Shown in pieces: positions 53,029 through 62,568 of a stretch of 64,000 nt of DNA. Position numbers and translations under genes: made by a program. Where the stretch lies: NCBI GenBank assembly GCA_902573065.1, contig CACGHX010000002.1, forward strand, positions 30,911 through 94,910, written 5' to 3'. Below the pieces are notes generated by a model that was not told where the DNA came from, did not search any database, and worked only from the letters and a program-made list of their open reading frames with translations. The stretch's first letter is position 1; each line of letters starts with the position of its first letter. The DNA is from an uncultured Pelagibacteraceae bacterium. GTDB lineage: Bacteria; Pseudomonadota; Alphaproteobacteria; Pelagibacterales; Pelagibacteraceae.

Positions 53029-53850
53029 ATGAATAACAAATATCAAATATTTCTCATATCTGATTCAACGGGTGAAACCTTAGATAGAATTTTTTTAGCC
53101 TTACAATCACAATTTACAAATTTTGATTACGATAAAAAAGAATTTGTTTTTATAAGAACAGAGCAACAGATTGGAAAAATTATAAAAGAATGTAAGGAGA
53201 AAAACAATTCTATTATTTTATACACAATTGTCGATACCAATCTTGCTAAACACCTTGCAGCTCAGAGTTTAAAAAATAACATTCCATGTTTTGGTGTTTT
53301 AGGAAATCTAATCTTAAGTTTTTCTAAATTACTCAATCAAAAAGCTACACACAAACCTAGCGCTCAATATGTGCTTGATGAAGATTATTATAAAAGAATT
53401 GAAGCTATTCAATTCACAATGACACATGATGATGGGAAGAAAAATGAGGATATAAGTAAAGCAGACATAATTTTATTAGGTGTCAGCAGAACCAGTAAAA
53501 CACCGACCTCGATCTATCTTGCTAACAGAGGTTATAAAACATTAAATATTCCTTTAGTTTTAGATCAAAAAATTCCAGACATCCTTAAAAGCAATGAAAA
53601 CAAGCTGTGTGTTATTGGCCTAACGGCAGATCCGGAAAGGTTATCAGAGATAAGAAAGACCAGAGCTAATACTAATAGCAATATTGATTTAAAACTTTAC
53701 ACAAGTGTCGAAAAGATAAGAGAAGAAGTAGATAACTCTAAATTAATGTTTAAAAAATTTAGTTGGCCCACTATAGATGTAACTCGAAGATCTGTTGAAG
53801 AGACTGCTGCTTCTATTATTAAAATTTATGAAATACAAAAAAACAAATGA
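53029..53850 (+). CDS. ppsR: Pyruvate, phosphate dikinase regulatory protein (DUF299)
   Basis: Bifunctional kinase/pyrophosphorylase that controls pyruvate phosphate dikinase or PEP synthase. The 273-residue protein starts IFLISDSTGETLDRI, with the P-loop-like GVSRTSKTPTSIYLANRG near 152 and IDVTRRSVEETAA near the C-terminus. It is the first gene right of oriC, and homologues occupy the same place in other alphaproteobacteria. Its stop overlaps the maf start by four bases. Confidence 0.93.
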   Translation: MNNKYQIFLISDSTGETLDRIFLALQSQFTNFDYDKKEFVFIRTEQQIGKIIKECKEKNNSIILYTIVDTNLAKHLAAQSLKNNIPCFGVLGNLILSFSKLLNQKATHKPSAQYVLDEDYYKRIEAIQFTMTHDDGKKNEDISKADIILLGVSRTSKTPTSIYLANRGYKTLNIPLVLDQKIPDILKSNENKLCVIGLTADPERLSEIRKTRANTNSNIDLKLYTSVEKIREEVDNSKLMFKKFSWPTIDVTRRSVEETAASIIKIYEIQKNK

Positions 53851-54431
53851 GAATAATATTGGCTTCTAAAAGTGGTGTAAGAAAAGAAATCTTGAAAAAA
53901 AACAAGATAGATTGTGATGTAGAATCTTCTAATGTTGATGAGGATGAAGTTAAGGCTGCGATGTTGAATGAAAATGCAACACCTACACTTATTTCAAAAA
54001 ATCTGGCAGAATTAAAGGCCAACAAAGTAAGCAATAAAAACCCTGACAGAATAGTCTTGGGAGCTGACAGTGTTATTGATTTCGAAGGAGAGTTAATATC
54101 TAAACCAAAATCAAGACAAGAAGCACTTGAAATACTCATTAAACTAAATGGAAAAAAACATCAGTTAATAAGTTCAGTTTGTATATCTAAAAACGGAGCA
54201 ATGATTTGGAACTATACAGATGCTTCTTCTCTTACTATGAAAGAACTTAATTTGGACCAAATTAGATCTTATTTAAAAAAGGTAGACGATGAAAAATTAT
54301 ATGCTTATGGGGTTTATCAAATTGAATCTGGAGGAAAAGATTTATTTTTAAAAATTGATGGAGAAGAGGACTCGATTATGGGACTTCCAATTAAAAAAAT
54401 AAAGGAGTATTTAAATAATTTAAAATGGTAA
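53847..54431 (+). CDS. maf: Maf-like nucleotide pyrophosphatase
   Basis: House-cleaning phosphatase for modified or non-canonical nucleotides. The 194-residue protein has ILASKSGVRKEILKKNKI (substrate loop), LAELKANKV, VLGADSVIDFEGELISKP with the catalytic Asp and GVYQIESGG. It is followed by a seven-base overlap with a small membrane ORF. Confidence 0.93.
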   Translation: MRIILASKSGVRKEILKKNKIDCDVESSNVDEDEVKAAMLNENATPTLISKNLAELKANKVSNKNPDRIVLGADSVIDFEGELISKPKSRQEALEILIKLNGKKHQLISSVCISKNGAMIWNYTDASSLTMKELNLDQIRSYLKKVDDEKLYAYGVYQIESGGKDLFLKIDGEEDSIMGLPIKKIKEYLNNLKW

Positions 54432-54577
54432 TTTTAATTTGGCTTGTAGTCTGTATTATTTTTTATTTGGTACAAAAAATTCTTGGTGACTCTGGTCACG
54501 CATTGGAACTTTTTGCTTTATTAACAGCATTGGCACTTTTTTTTATCAATAGATTAAGCAGGAAAGAAAAAAAATGA
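54425..54577 (+). CDS. Small membrane protein, 50 aa, between maf and aroE
   Basis: Not in the ORF track. ATG at 54425 (inside the maf stop region, seven-base overlap) to TGA at 54575-54577, overlapping the aroE ATG as ATGA. The peptide begins MVILIWLVVCIIFYLVQKIL, has a second hydrophobic stretch (LFALLTALALFFI) and ends RLSRKEKK, so it could form two helices. The tight coupling on both sides argues for a translated gene. No family recognised. Confidence 0.65.
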   Translation: MVILIWLVVCIIFYLVQKILGDSGHALELFALLTALALFFINRLSRKEKK

Positions 54578-55362
54578 AAAAATATATGGTAATAGGAAAT
54601 CCAATAGAGCATTCGTTATCACCATTACTACATAATTTTTGGATTAAAAAGTATGGCATAAACGCTATCTATGAAAAAAAAGTCTTAGAAAAAAATGATA
54701 TTGAAAAAACTTTAAATGATATAAGAGAAAACAAGACAGAAGGTATAAATGTTACAGTGCCCTTCAAAAAAGAGGTAATTCCTTTTTTAGACCATTTATC
54801 TGATACTGCACAAAAGTCTCAATCAGTTAACACCATTTTCAAAAGACAAAACAAGTTGGTTGGTGACAACACTGATGTTTACGGTTTTTCGGAAGCAATA
54901 AAACTAACCAATTTCAATCTAAAAAATAAAAAAGCACTAATTTTAGGTGCTGGGGGTGTAGTTCCCTCAATCGTATTGGCATTAAAAAATATGGGAATTT
55001 TAGAAATAGTATTATCTAACCGGACAAAATCAAAGGCAGAGAGTTTAGAAAAAAGTTTCCCCTTCTTAAAAGTAATAAATTGGGGGGAATCCATAAAATC
55101 TGATTTAATAATAAATGCCACAAGTATAGGCATAAAGAAAAACGAGCAGATTAAATTAGATTACACCAAACTAGATGGTCAGTTATTTTATGACGTAATT
55201 TATAATCCTCCTGAAACAAAATTCTTACAACAAGCAAAAAAAATCGGAAAGAAAATTGAAAATGGTAAAAGCATGTTTATTTATCAAGCATTGAAAGCAT
55301 TTGAGATATGGCACGGCATAAGACCAGAAATCAATGCAGAGGTCAGTAATTTAATCAAATGA
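54574..55362 (+). CDS. aroE: Shikimate dehydrogenase
   Basis: NADPH-dependent reduction of 3-dehydroshikimate. The 262-residue protein has GNPIEHSLSPLLHNFW, NVTVPFKKE with the catalytic Lys, DNTDVYGF with the catalytic Asp, and the nucleotide loop LGAGGVVPSIVLALKN. This reads GVVPSI where GAARAV is common. The ending MFIYQALKAFEIW is typical. It overlaps coaE by four bases. Confidence 0.95.
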   Translation: MKKYMVIGNPIEHSLSPLLHNFWIKKYGINAIYEKKVLEKNDIEKTLNDIRENKTEGINVTVPFKKEVIPFLDHLSDTAQKSQSVNTIFKRQNKLVGDNTDVYGFSEAIKLTNFNLKNKKALILGAGGVVPSIVLALKNMGILEIVLSNRTKSKAESLEKSFPFLKVINWGESIKSDLIINATSIGIKKNEQIKLDYTKLDGQLFYDVIYNPPETKFLQQAKKIGKKIENGKSMFIYQALKAFEIWHGIRPEINAEVSNLIK

Positions 55363-55922
55363 TGAAAATAGGAATTACTGGTTCATTGGCGTCCGGAAAG
55401 TCGACAGTAGCTAAAATAATTGCATCTAAGAAATATCCACTTTTTGATGCTGACAAAGCTGTAAAGAAAATTTATCAAACAAATTCTTTTAAAACAAAAA
55501 TTTTTAAAAAATTCAAACTCAAAAGTAAAAAAAACATAAAAAATAATATCAAAAAAATTGTATCCAAGAATGAAAAGTTTCTTAAAGATATAGAAAAAAT
55601 AGTCCATCCCATCGTAAGAAAGCAAATAAGAAGTTTTATAAAAATTAACAAGAAAAAAAAATTTATTATTTTTGAAATACCACTTCTCATTGAAAGCAAA
55701 TTAATGAAAAATTACGATAAGATTATACTTGTTAACTCAAGAAGAGATATAAGGTTAAAAAGATATCTAAAAAGAGGTGATAATAAGAAGATATTTAACC
55801 TTTTAAACAATAGACAACTTTCACCTGCAAAAAAAATTAAACTTTGTGATTACGTTATCAACAATAATGGATCTTTAAAACTTTTAAAAACAAATATTAA
55901 AAATATAATGACTAAGTTATGA
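55359..55922 (+). CDS. coaE: Dephospho-CoA kinase
   Basis: Last step of coenzyme A synthesis. The 187-residue protein has the P-loop GITGSLASGKSTVAKI, FDADKAVKKIY and FEIPLLIESKL. It is strongly basic (runs like KLKSKKNIKNNIKKI), probably an effect of low GC. The first Met at 55359 and a second at 55362 are both possible starts. It overlaps dnaQ by four bases. Confidence 0.94.
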   Translation: MMKIGITGSLASGKSTVAKIIASKKYPLFDADKAVKKIYQTNSFKTKIFKKFKLKSKKNIKNNIKKIVSKNEKFLKDIEKIVHPIVRKQIRSFIKINKKKKFIIFEIPLLIESKLMKNYDKIILVNSRRDIRLKRYLKRGDNKKIFNLLNNRQLSPAKKIKLCDYVINNNGSLKLLKTNIKNIMTKL

Positions 55923-56590
55923 ATGAAATCTTTTTAGATACAGAAACCACTGGTTTATTTTCTAAAGATGGTGATCGAATTTTAGAGATTGCTTGTATTG
56001 AAACAAAAGATCTGATCCCAACAAACAAAATTTTCCACAAACTTATAAACCCAGAAAGAAAAGTCTCACAAGAAGCTTTTAAGGTTCATGGTTTTTCCAA
56101 TGACTTCTTGCAAGATAAACCAAAATTTGAGGAGATAGCTGAGGAATTATTAGAATTTATCGATGGAAAAAAGTTAATAATTCATAATGCTCCTTTTGAC
56201 ATAGGATTTCTAAACAGTGAACTAAAAAAAATTAATAAGAAAGTTATAGATATAAAAAGAGTAGACGATACTTTGAGTTTAGCTCGATCGAAGTTTCCAG
56301 CTTCCTCGAACTCACTCGATAACCTTTGCAAACGTTTTAATATTGATATTTCAAGAAGAACTAAACATAATGCCCTTTTAGATTGCGAATTACTAAGAGA
56401 AGTTTATATAAATCTTGTTGGACAAAAAGAACCATCTTTATCATTCGGTATAAATGATAATTCTGAAGAAAATAAGACTTCAGCGAAAAGTAAAAGAAAT
56501 CGGGAAAAAATTATCATTGAAATAGATCCCGAAGAGATAAAGAGGCACAATGATTTTTTGAAATTCAATTTAAAAAAGAACTTTTTTTAA
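55919..56590 (+). CDS. dnaQ: DNA polymerase III epsilon subunit (proofreading exonuclease)
   Basis: 3'-5' exonuclease of the DEDD family. The 223-residue protein has ExoI LDTETTGLF, ExoII HNAPFDIGFLNSEL and ExoIII HNALLDCELLREVY. The C-terminal tail ends KKNFF. It is the last gene of the operon starting at ppsR and converges with secB. Confidence 0.95.
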   Translation: MNEIFLDTETTGLFSKDGDRILEIACIETKDLIPTNKIFHKLINPERKVSQEAFKVHGFSNDFLQDKPKFEEIAEELLEFIDGKKLIIHNAPFDIGFLNSELKKINKKVIDIKRVDDTLSLARSKFPASSNSLDNLCKRFNIDISRRTKHNALLDCELLREVYINLVGQKEPSLSFGINDNSEENKTSAKSKRNREKIIIEIDPEEIKRHNDFLKFNLKKNFF

Positions 56591-57000
56591 GATTTTTTAT
56601 TTTCGTAAAGTTTTTCAAAGTTAATTTCTTTTTGAAGATTAACGTTTTTAAATCCTGATTTCTCGAATAAATAACATAATGTTTCTCTAATTTCAGGGTA
56701 AATTGTTTTTGGCACCTCAACTAATATAATTTTCTCCATCTCCTTTTTTTCAAACTCTTTTTCAAAATTCACTAGAGAAGAAAAGCAAATAGAAATTGGT
56801 GTTAAACTTGTTTCTTTTTTAGATGCTAAATATAGTGTGGTATCCACCTCAATTACACTTTGATTTATCTTTTTACTTTTAATGTCAAAATTTACCAAAA
56901 AATTTTTTATATTTTTTTCCAAAAGAAAATAAGATTTTGCTCCTGCTATCTCAAACGATAAATCTTTTATATACTTTGAAACAATTTTATACGTCATCAT
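56587..57000 (-). CDS. secB: Protein-export chaperone SecB
   Basis: Tetrameric chaperone for proteins exported by SecA. The 137-residue protein has the SecB pattern ISKYIKDLSFEIAG-like start (VSKYIKDLSFEIAGAK), IEVDTTLYLASK and ILVEVPKTIYPEIRETLCYLFEKSGF, with no metal motif at the C-terminus. It overlaps fxsA by 14 bases. A secB next to dnaQ is common in this group. Confidence 0.92.
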   Translation of the reverse strand: MMTYKIVSKYIKDLSFEIAGAKSYFLLEKNIKNFLVNFDIKSKKINQSVIEVDTTLYLASKKETSLTPISICFSSLVNFEKEFEKKEMEKIILVEVPKTIYPEIRETLCYLFEKSGFKNVNLQKEINFEKLYENKKS

Positions 57001-57412
57001 GTCCTCTTTTTTTATCCTCTTTGATTATTTCACCTTCAATGTAGTTTTCATTTTTTTTACTCATATTTTTTTTTTTCAAAAAAGAGCCTATAATAATATT
57101 TCTTGTCCAAGGTATTAAAAGAAAAAATCCTAAAGCATCGGTAACAAATCCCGGGAATATCAATAAGCATGCCGCTAGAGCTATTGACGCACCAGAAACT
57201 ATCTCGAATAAAGGTATTTCGTTCCTATACATGTTTAGGATTCCTGACCTAAGAGTACTCAGGCCCTGTGCCTTGGCAAAATATATTCCAATTATAGCCG
57301 TAAGGAATATTAATAAAATTGTATTAAATGCACCAATGTTTTGGCCAATTTTAATCATCACAAATATTTCAATTGTAGGAATACCAATTAAAAATAATAA
57401 TATTGTGTTCAT
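56987..57412 (-). CDS. fxsA: FxsA family membrane protein
   Basis: A cytoplasmic membrane protein of 141 residues with four hydrophobic stretches. LLFLIGIPTIEIFVMIKIGQNIGAFNTILLIFLTAIIGIYFAKAQGLSTLR and the later LLIFPGFVTDALGFFLLIPWTR are the FxsA signatures. In E. coli its overproduction interferes with phage T7 exclusion by F plasmids; the normal role is unclear. It diverges from the Tim44-like gene. Confidence 0.9.
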   Translation of the reverse strand: MNTILLFLIGIPTIEIFVMIKIGQNIGAFNTILLIFLTAIIGIYFAKAQGLSTLRSGILNMYRNEIPLFEIVSGASIALAACLLIFPGFVTDALGFFLLIPWTRNIIIGSFLKKKNMSKKNENYIEGEIIKEDKKRGHDDV

Positions 57413-57456
57413 TTGTCCGTTTCCAAATTATATTAATAATGTATATTTATCAAACA

Positions 57457-58062
57457 ATGAGTAATGAATTTGGATATTTGGATATAATACTTTTAGCTAT
57501 GATCGCTGGTTTTATCATACTAAGATTAAGAAACATTCTTGGAAGAAGAACTGGACATCAGGATAAAGTCTATGGGGGCTTTTCTGAAAAAGATTTTGAT
57601 AAGTTTAAAGAAAAAATAAAATCAAAAACAAAAAAACCTCAAACAGAATTTGACAAAGAACAAAGAAAAGAATTTTTAAAAGGAGCAGAAATAGCTTACG
57701 AAACTATCATCAATTCATTTGCTAAAGGGGATAAAAAAAGCTTAAAAGATTTGCTGACAAAAGAAATGAGACAAAATTTTGAAACTGCAATAGAAGAAAG
57801 AAATAAAAATAACATTAAATCTGAGTTAACATTTATAGGCGTAAAATCATCTGTTGTAGAAAATTTTGAAAAAACCACTACAGCATTATTTTTTACTGTA
57901 AAATTTGTAAGTGAAATAATTTCAGTAAAACGAGATAAAGATAATAATGTTATTGAAGGGGATCCAGATAAAATTAAAACAGTAATTGATAAGTGGAAGT
58001 TTACCCGTCCAACTTCAAGCATGAGCCCAAACTGGTATCTTGCTGAAATTAAAAATAGTTGA
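57457..58062 (+). CDS. Tim44-like domain membrane protein
   Basis: A 201-residue protein with a single N-terminal helix (IILLAMIAGFIILRLRNILG) followed by the Tim44/TimA-type domain: FLKGAEIAYETIINSFAKGDKKSLKDLLTKEM and FEKTTTALFFTVKFVSEI, then VIDKWKFTRPTSSMSPNWYLAEI. The ATG at 57457 (MSNEFGYLDI) is preferred over the track start at 57403, which would put the promoter region of fxsA inside the gene. It shares bases with the TTG start of the Smr gene. Confidence 0.88.
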   Translation: MSNEFGYLDIILLAMIAGFIILRLRNILGRRTGHQDKVYGGFSEKDFDKFKEKIKSKTKKPQTEFDKEQRKEFLKGAEIAYETIINSFAKGDKKSLKDLLTKEMRQNFETAIEERNKNNIKSELTFIGVKSSVVENFEKTTTALFFTVKFVSEIISVKRDKDNNVIEGDPDKIKTVIDKWKFTRPTSSMSPNWYLAEIKNS

Positions 58063-58481
58063 AAAAAAAATCAACATTATCTGAGAAAGATAAAAAAATT
58101 TGGGAAGATTATCTAAAAAATCCCTCAGACGTTAAAGATAAAGAAGAGTATGAAAGCGAAAAAAAGAAATTTTTAAGATATAAATTTGATCTTCACGGAC
58201 TATCTATAGAAGAAGCAACCAAAAAAGTTTCAGAAATTATTGAAAATTGTTACGACAAAGGTGTTTCAGAAATATTACTCATCACTGGTCAGGGACATCA
58301 TTCAAACTTAGAAAAAAATGTCTACGTTTCAAAGGACCATAGTACATTAAAAGGAACAATACCTGAGTTTATTAAAAACACCTCATCGCTATATTCAAAA
58401 ATTGCTAAAATGGACAATGCATTACCAAGAGAGGGCGGTAAAGGCGCTTTAGTTATCCGATTGAAAAATTTTAAAGTATAA
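58059..58481 (+). CDS. Smr domain protein
   Basis: A 140-residue protein with a C-terminal Smr (small MutS-related) domain. The core is [31 protein letters not shown] and [16 protein letters not shown], so the DxH and GxG motifs of the nuclease type are present. The TTG start lies inside the Tim44-like stop. Function in alphaproteobacteria not known; related domains cut nucleic acids on collided ribosomes or in recombination. It overlaps the converging hslU by 11 bases. Confidence 0.88.
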   Translation: MKKKSTLSEKDKKIWEDYLKNPSDVKDKEEYESEKKKFLRYKFDLHGLSIEEATKKVSEIIENCYDKGVSEILLITGQGHHSNLEKNVYVSKDHSTLKGTIPEFIKNTSSLYSKIAKMDNALPREGGKGALVIRLKNFKV

Positions 58482-59841
58482 ATTTTGATAAATCTGTATT
58501 TTTAACAAGATCACCCAAGTTTTTACTAACAAATTCTTTATTAACTTTTATAGTTTGTCCAGCTTTATCAGAGGCGGTAAAGCTCACCTCATCTAAAACC
58601 TTTTCTATAATTGTGTGTAATCTTCTTGCTCCAATATTTTCTACTGTTGCATTAATTTCGGTAGAAAGTTTTGCAAGCATATCTATGCCGTCATCAGAGA
58701 AATCAAGGTCAACGTCCTCAGTTTTCAATAAAGCCTTGTATTGTTTTATCAAACTATTATCTGGCTCTTTAAGTATTCGTTTAAAATCATCTTCTGTTAA
58801 AGCACTTAATTCTACTCTTATTGGTAAACGCCCTTGTAATTCTGGAAGTAAATCAGATGGCTTAGCTAATTGAAAAGCTCCAGAAGCAATAAACAATATA
58901 TGATCTGTTTTGACTGGGCCGTATTTTGTATTAACGGTTGTTCCTTCTATTAGTGGAAGTAAATCTCTTTGCACACCCTCTCTGGATACATCTCCCCCAA
59001 TTCTATCTCCTCTTGCTGAAACTTTATCAATTTCATCTAAAAATACGATACCGTTATTCTCAGTTGAGTCTTTTGCTTGCTTAATAATTTTATCTTGCTC
59101 TATCATCTTGTCAGACTCTTGCGCAATTAATATTTCATGCGACTCCTTTACAGTCATCTTCTTCTTCTTACCTTTTGGACTTCCAGATTTACCAAGTATT
59201 TCACCAATATTCACCATACCGATATTGGCACCAGGCATACCTGGAATTTCAAAACTAGGCATTCCAGACGAAGTATCGCTAACTTCGATCTCAATTTCAT
59301 TTTTATCTAAATCGCCAGATCTTAATCTTTTCCTAAAACTTTCTCGTGTTGCCAAACTCGCTTTTTTACCTACTAGAGCATCCAATACTTTTTCCTCTGC
59401 AGCTAATTGAGCTTTTGCGTGGACTTCCTTTCTCCTTTTCTCCTTTTCCATAGCAATTGCTATTTCAATTAAATCTCTAATAATTTGTTCTACATCTTTT
59501 CCAACATAGCCTACTTCAGTAAAACGAGTTGCTTCAACTTTAATAAAAGGTGCTTGGGCTAGCTTTGATAGTCTCCTAGATATCTCTGTTTTACCAACGC
59601 CTGTTGGCCCAATCATCAAAATATTTTTCGGTAAAACTTCATCTTTCATATCTTCTGATAGAGCTTGTCTTCTCCATCTATTTCTTAATGCAACTGCGAC
59701 TGCTCTTTTAGCTTGATGTTGTCCAATAACATATCTATCTAATTCTGAAACTATTTCTCGTGGAGATAATGCACTTACTTTAGAACTATCCTTATTTGAA
59801 AATTCTTTTACAATTTTTAGATTTGGTGCTTTTTGTGTCAT
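58471..59841 (-). CDS. hslU: HslU ATPase subunit of the HslUV protease
   Basis: AAA+ unfoldase that feeds HslV. The 456-residue protein has [33 protein letters not shown], Walker [15 protein letters not shown] near 72, the pore loop [11 protein letters not shown], an intermediate domain (~110-245), Walker [12 protein letters not shown] and [18 protein letters not shown]. It lies two bases downstream of hslV. Confidence 0.97.
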   Translation of the reverse strand: MTQKAPNLKIVKEFSNKDSSKVSALSPREIVSELDRYVIGQHQAKRAVAVALRNRWRRQALSEDMKDEVLPKNILMIGPTGVGKTEISRRLSKLAQAPFIKVEATRFTEVGYVGKDVEQIIRDLIEIAIAMEKEKRRKEVHAKAQLAAEEKVLDALVGKKASLATRESFRKRLRSGDLDKNEIEIEVSDTSSGMPSFEIPGMPGANIGMVNIGEILGKSGSPKGKKKKMTVKESHEILIAQESDKMIEQDKIIKQAKDSTENNGIVFLDEIDKVSARGDRIGGDVSREGVQRDLLPLIEGTTVNTKYGPVKTDHILFIASGAFQLAKPSDLLPELQGRLPIRVELSALTEDDFKRILKEPDNSLIKQYKALLKTEDVDLDFSDDGIDMLAKLSTEINATVENIGARRLHTIIEKVLDEVSFTASDKAGQTIKVNKEFVSKNLGDLVKNTDLSKFIL

Positions 59842-59843
59842 AA

Positions 59844-60383
59844 TTAAACTTTTTCTGTTGTAACATTACCATTTGTAAATACACAAATCTCTGATGCTAC
59901 TTTTAATGATTTTTTTGCAATTTCTTCTGCTGACATGTCACTATCCATTAAAACTTTTGCAGCAGCAAGAGCATAATTGCCGCCAGAACCTATTCCAATT
60001 ATACCGTCTTCTGGTTCTAAAACATCTCCTGTTCCTGAAATAATAAAACTTTTTTCCTTATCTGCTACAGCCATTAAAGCTTCAAGCCTTCTCAGATATT
60101 TGTCTGTCCGCCAGTCTTTAGCAAGTTCAACAGCTGCCCTTGTAAGATTACCAGCATGTTTTTCTAGCTTTGCTTCCAGTCTTTCAAAAAGAGTTAATGC
60201 ATCAGCAGTTGATCCAGCAAAACCAGCTATCACATTTCTTTTCTCAATCTTTCTCACTTTTTTGGCTTTACTTTTAAGAACTGTATTTCCTAAGCTAACT
60301 TGTCCGTCGCCAGCTACAATAGTTTGATTTCCCTTCCTAATAAGGACTATTGTGGTTCCATGCCAATTTTGGTTTGTGCTCAT
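59844..60383 (-). CDS. hslV: HslV peptidase subunit
   Basis: Proteasome-like Thr peptidase. The catalytic Thr follows a short propeptide in [12 protein letters not shown], then [30 protein letters not shown] and the typical [16 protein letters not shown]. The 179-residue length is normal. Divergent from hisB across a 99-base spacer. Confidence 0.97.
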   Translation of the reverse strand: MSTNQNWHGTTIVLIRKGNQTIVAGDGQVSLGNTVLKSKAKKVRKIEKRNVIAGFAGSTADALTLFERLEAKLEKHAGNLTRAAVELAKDWRTDKYLRRLEALMAVADKEKSFIISGTGDVLEPEDGIIGIGSGGNYALAAAKVLMDSDMSAEEIAKKSLKVASEICVFTNGNVTTEKV

Positions 60384-60428
60384 AACTAATATGTAGCTAC
60401 TGATTTTGAATCTTCAAGGTCCTGCGGT

Positions 60429-60444
60429 CATTTATTGATAAATG
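60429..60444. promoter_or_regulatory. Palindrome in the hslV/hisB spacer
   Basis: CATTTAT-TG-ATAAATG is a perfect 7+2+7 inverted repeat midway between the two divergent starts. It is AT-rich, so chance cannot be excluded; it could be an operator for either gene. Confidence 0.3.
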
Positions 60445-60482
60445 ATAAATTACACTATATATCTAACTTAAATTTCTAATTT

Positions 60483-61073
60483 ATGTCTAGAAAAGCTAAA
60501 ATATTGAGAAAAACAAAAGAAACAAATATTTCCGTTGAAGTGAATTTAGACGGAAAGGGCAAATATCAAATAAAGACCAAAATAGGTTTCTTAGATCATA
60601 TGCTAGAGCAACTTGCCAAGCATTCTCTCATTGATATGAAAATTAATGCTAAAGGTGATACTCATATCGATCTTCATCACACAACTGAAGACACAGGTAT
60701 TGCTATCGGAGAGGCTATAAAAAAGGCAGCTGGAAACCGAAAAGGAATTAAAAGGTATGCTACTACAAACATCCCTATGGATGAAACGCTTACCCGTGTA
60801 TCTTTGGATATATCAAATAGACCATATTTAATTTGGAATGTTGATCTTAAAGTGGAAAAACTTGGCGAAATGGATACCGAACTTTTTAAGGAATGGTTCC
60901 AAGCTTTCGCACAGTCTGCGGGCATAACCCTACACATAGAAAATATTTACGGTGAAAATAGTCATCATAAAATTGAGTCTTGCTTTAAAGCCCTAGCAAG
61001 ATCTCTTAAAGAAGCTCTGGAAATTGATAAAAGAATTAAAAATTCAATACCATCTACTAAGGGCACTATTTAA
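60483..61073 (+). CDS. hisB: Imidazoleglycerol-phosphate dehydratase
   Basis: Single-function HisB (dehydratase only), 196 residues. It has the two metal motifs [16 protein letters not shown] (near 60) and [21 protein letters not shown] (near 157), and SIGFLDHML-like [14 protein letters not shown]. It is the first gene of the his run hisB-H-A-F-E. Confidence 0.97.
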   Translation: MSRKAKILRKTKETNISVEVNLDGKGKYQIKTKIGFLDHMLEQLAKHSLIDMKINAKGDTHIDLHHTTEDTGIAIGEAIKKAAGNRKGIKRYATTNIPMDETLTRVSLDISNRPYLIWNVDLKVEKLGEMDTELFKEWFQAFAQSAGITLHIENIYGENSHHKIESCFKALARSLKEALEIDKRIKNSIPSTKGTI

Positions 61074-61078
61074 AATAA

Positions 61079-61705
61079 ATGAACGTCACTATTGTTGACT
61101 ACCAATCGGGCAATATAAGCTCAGTCATCAACTCTTTTACAGAGGTCGCTGAAGGCAAAGTCAATATAGAAGTAACTTCAGATATAAAAAAAATAAAACA
61201 TAGTGATAAGATAGTTTTACCTGGTCAAGGATCCTTCAAAAGCTGCGTAGACTCTCTTAACAGTATAAATGGACTTGTAGATACGCTGAAAGAATTTGCC
61301 ATCGTCAAAAATAAACCACTACTTGGAATTTGTGTTGGATTGCAAATGTTTGCTGATATTGGTTATGAAGAAACAGAAACGAAAGGATTGGGATGGATTT
61401 CGGGAAAAGTTTCAAAACTAGATAATCAAAATGGAAAATTTAAACTTCCTCATATTGGCTGGAATGAAATTAATATAATCAAAGATAGTAAAATTTTTAA
61501 AAATATAAAAAATAATTCTCATATGTATTTTGTACATAGTTATGAATTTGTACCTGAAGATAAAAGTGTAATTTCAGCAACAACAGATTATTCATCTAAT
61601 ATTGTGTGCTCAGTTGAAAAAGAAAATATTTTTGGAACTCAATTTCATCCAGAAAAGAGTGATAAAACTGGTTTAAATCTAATTCAAAATTTTTTAAATT
61701 TATAA
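61079..61705 (+). CDS. hisH: Imidazole glycerol phosphate synthase subunit HisH
   Basis: Glutamine amidotransferase that feeds ammonia to HisF. The 208-residue protein has VDYQSGNISSV, LPGQGSFKSC, the nucleophile Cys in GICVGLQMFAD and the His/Glu in QFHPEKS. It lies five bases after hisB. Confidence 0.96.
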   Translation: MNVTIVDYQSGNISSVINSFTEVAEGKVNIEVTSDIKKIKHSDKIVLPGQGSFKSCVDSLNSINGLVDTLKEFAIVKNKPLLGICVGLQMFADIGYEETETKGLGWISGKVSKLDNQNGKFKLPHIGWNEINIIKDSKIFKNIKNNSHMYFVHSYEFVPEDKSVISATTDYSSNIVCSVEKENIFGTQFHPEKSDKTGLNLIQNFLNL

Positions 61706-61707
61706 TA

Positions 61708-62430
61708 ATGAAAATATTTCCAGCAATAGATATTAAAGATAAAAAATGCGTAAGATTAATCAAAGGAGACTTTGAAAATAAAACTGAATATGAAACTTCA
61801 CCGGTTGATCAAGCAGCAAAATATAAAGATCACGGCTTTAAAAACTTACACATTGTTGATTTAGATGGAGCTTTAACTGGTAAAACAGTCAATTTAGATA
61901 TTATCCAAGAAATAGTGAGCAAATACGATTTAAAAATCGAAATAGGTGGTGGTGTTAGATCTCTTGATAGCATTAAACAATATATCGATGCTGGAGTAGA
62001 GAAAGTAATTTTGGGTAGTGGCGCGATTAAAAATAAAGAGTTTTTAAAAAACTCTTGTGAAAAGTTTAAAGGCCAAATTGCTTTAGGATTAGATGCGAAA
62101 GACGGAAATCTTTCTGTGTCGGGCTGGAAAGAAAATTTAAATGTTAAAACTATAGACTACCTTAAAGCAGTGAATGATTTTGGTGTTAGCAGAATAATTT
62201 ATACAGACATTAATAGAGATGGAATGAAAACTAGCCCTAATTTTGATGAAACTGTAAAAATTGCAGAGTTCTCTAATTGTCCTGTTATTATTTCAGGGGG
62301 AGTTTCTTCAATAAATGATATTAAAAAAGCGAAAGATCTAAATAATAAAAAAATTGAGGGTATTATTGTTGGTAAAGCCATCTATGATGGTGATATTAAA
62401 CTTGATGAGTTGGTTAAAGAGATAGAGTAA
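61708..62430 (+). CDS. hisA: ProFAR isomerase HisA
   Basis: Isomerises ProFAR to PRFAR. The 240-residue (beta/alpha)8 protein has IFPAIDIKDKKCVRLIKGD, LHIVDLDGALTG, IEIGGGVRS, YTDINRDGM with the catalytic Asp and SGGVSSIND. It follows hisH by two bases and precedes the small basic ORF by three. Confidence 0.96.
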   Translation: MKIFPAIDIKDKKCVRLIKGDFENKTEYETSPVDQAAKYKDHGFKNLHIVDLDGALTGKTVNLDIIQEIVSKYDLKIEIGGGVRSLDSIKQYIDAGVEKVILGSGAIKNKEFLKNSCEKFKGQIALGLDAKDGNLSVSGWKENLNVKTIDYLKAVNDFGVSRIIYTDINRDGMKTSPNFDETVKIAEFSNCPVIISGGVSSINDIKKAKDLNNKKIEGIIVGKAIYDGDIKLDELVKEIE

Positions 62431-62433
62431 ATA

Positions 62434-62568
62434 ATGGTTGCAAAATTATCTACGATAAGAAGAAAAATTAGAAACGGAGAGAAGCTCGGTTTCTCTGAAA
62501 GAGCAAGAGCAGTAAATAAAGGCTTGTTACCAAGTAAAGCGAAAAAGAGGAGAAATGTTAAAAAATAG
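62434..62568 (+). CDS. Small basic protein, 44 aa, inside the histidine operon
   Basis: Below the size of the ORF track. ATG 62434 to TAG 62568; starts three bases after hisA and overlaps hisF by 14 bases. The peptide [20 protein letters not shown] and the following [22 protein letters not shown] hold 16 Lys/Arg and only two acidic residues. Such charge suggests nucleic acid or ribosome binding. It fills the whole gap between hisA and hisF, so it is likely translated, but no homologue is recognised; it could be a leader or coupling ORF for hisF. Confidence 0.6.
   Translation: MVAKLSTIRRKIRNGEKLGFSERARAVNKGLLPSKAKKRRNVKK

Noticed and set aside
57403-58062. Tim44-like start at 57403
   Set aside because: It overlaps the fxsA start and adds sequence without family character; ATG 57457 is better.
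58910-59410. 166-residue plus-strand ORF opposite hslU
   Set aside because: Antisense shadow, Ser/Ile/Leu-rich, with HslU motifs intact on the other strand.
60384-60425. Heat-shock (sigma-32) promoter for hslV
   Set aside because: A CTTGAA followed by CTACATAT can be traced on the minus strand, but the would-be -10 lies almost at the ATG, so transcription would start inside the gene.
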